From: JAVBLV01 sp031553195
Lineage (GTDB): Bacteria > Bacteroidota > Bacteroidia > Bacteroidales > P3
Reading direction: 5' to 3'
DNA: 13,494 bases
Assembly (NCBI GenBank): GCA_031553195.1
Contig: JAVBLV010000078.1
Location: forward strand, 1 to 13,494
The notes under the pieces are model-generated. The model was not told the DNA's origin. It saw only the letters and a program-made list of their open reading frames with translations, and ran no database searches. This document shows positions 13,320 to 13,494 of this stretch, one piece after another (positions within the stretch are counted from its first letter, which is position 1; every line of letters begins with the position of its first letter). A program made the translations under genes and the position numbers.

Positions 13320-13494
13320 GCTTGAGGATTTAAACGCGCTCCGCCTATCAGCTGCGCTTGAACGGAAAATCCTCGCAAAGGTATGCTTCGCATGGCGTTT
13401 GACGGGCTAACGCAGTCTGAATAAAGCAAAGCCAATAACGGCCTACGCCAGATAGCGTTAAGAAAATCATTAGTGGAGGCGTTAAAACAAAATT
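13320..13494. other. GC-richer palindromic segment at the window edge, unrecognised
   Basis: Base composition rises clearly compared with the flanking DNA. Inverted pairs are gaggattt (13324-13331) with aaatcctc (13367-13374), and taacgcagtctg (13408-13419) with cagatagcgtta (13449-13460, 10 of 12 paired). All frames are broken. It may be a dispersed non-coding repeat or the end of a mobile element continuing past the window. Confidence 0.35.

Larger units (their letters stand above)
12901..13494. other. Non-coding right end with mobile-element relics
   Basis: No credible gene lies in these 594 bases. Region by region: the MITE-like element at 12952-13113; a spacer 13114-13224 whose minus strand reads 19 protein-like codons into a stop (13224-13165); the IS21-like end repeat copy B (13225-13266); a hairpin (13286-13311); and GC-richer palindromic DNA to the window edge (13320-13494). 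Confidence 0.55.

Noticed and set aside
13401..13494. Integron attC-like site
   Set aside because: Core-like strings gctaac and gcgttaa are present, but they do not fit the RYYYAAC/GTTRRRY pattern and no integrase or cassette structure is seen.

Overview
The window looks like chromosomal DNA of an anaerobic member of the Bacteroidota, most likely order Bacteroidales. The evidence is: an AT-rich background; a C-terminal sorting domain of the gliding-motility/type IX secretion kind at the left edge; Bacteroides-type -7 promoter boxes (TAnnTTTG) upstream of several genes; mostly absent Shine-Dalgarno sequences; and a ruvX-def-TPR lipoprotein gene order that I associate with this group. A trimeric [FeFe] hydrogenase points to fermentative, H2-producing anaerobic life. 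I cannot name genus or species.

Layout, left to right. (1) 1-341: the end of a large secreted protein, followed by a hairpin terminator and a short IS21-like end repeat. (2) 644-1981 (minus): gdhA, NADP-type glutamate dehydrogenase, with a strong bidirectional terminator behind it. (3) 2353-2952 (plus): a DUF502 membrane protein. (4) 3006-6492 (minus): an operon in the order NuoE-like (HydC), NuoF-like (HydB), catalytic [FeFe] hydrogenase (HydA). (5) 6493-7300: a long AT-rich gap without a convincing gene. (6) 7301-9404 (plus): an exported MORN/YwqK-repeat protein whose last 35 bases overlap mnmA (tRNA 2-thiouridylase). (7) 9491-11486 (plus): ruvX, def and a TPR lipoprotein, the last behind a repeat-rich spacer. 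(8) 11596-12900 (plus): a CNNM/CBS/CorC-type membrane protein. (9) 12901-13494: a non-coding tail with a MITE-like inverted-repeat element, a second copy of the IS21-like end repeat and GC-richer palindromic DNA.

How the genes fit together: HydC, HydB and HydA should form one soluble complex that takes electrons from NADH through flavin and Fe-S clusters to the H-cluster and makes H2. GdhA consumes or makes NADPH in ammonium assimilation. mnmA, ruvX and def are housekeeping genes of tRNA modification, rRNA maturation and protein N-terminal processing.

Most of the window is ordinary. The points worth a second look are the stripped-down hydrogenase (HydB without its accessory Fe-S domains, HydA with Ser in the usual Cys-Cys pair of motif L1), the MORN/mnmA overlap, and the small repeats and palindromes at both ends and in the spacers. 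I saw no CRISPR array, tRNA, rRNA, prophage, intact transposase gene or clear new defence system.
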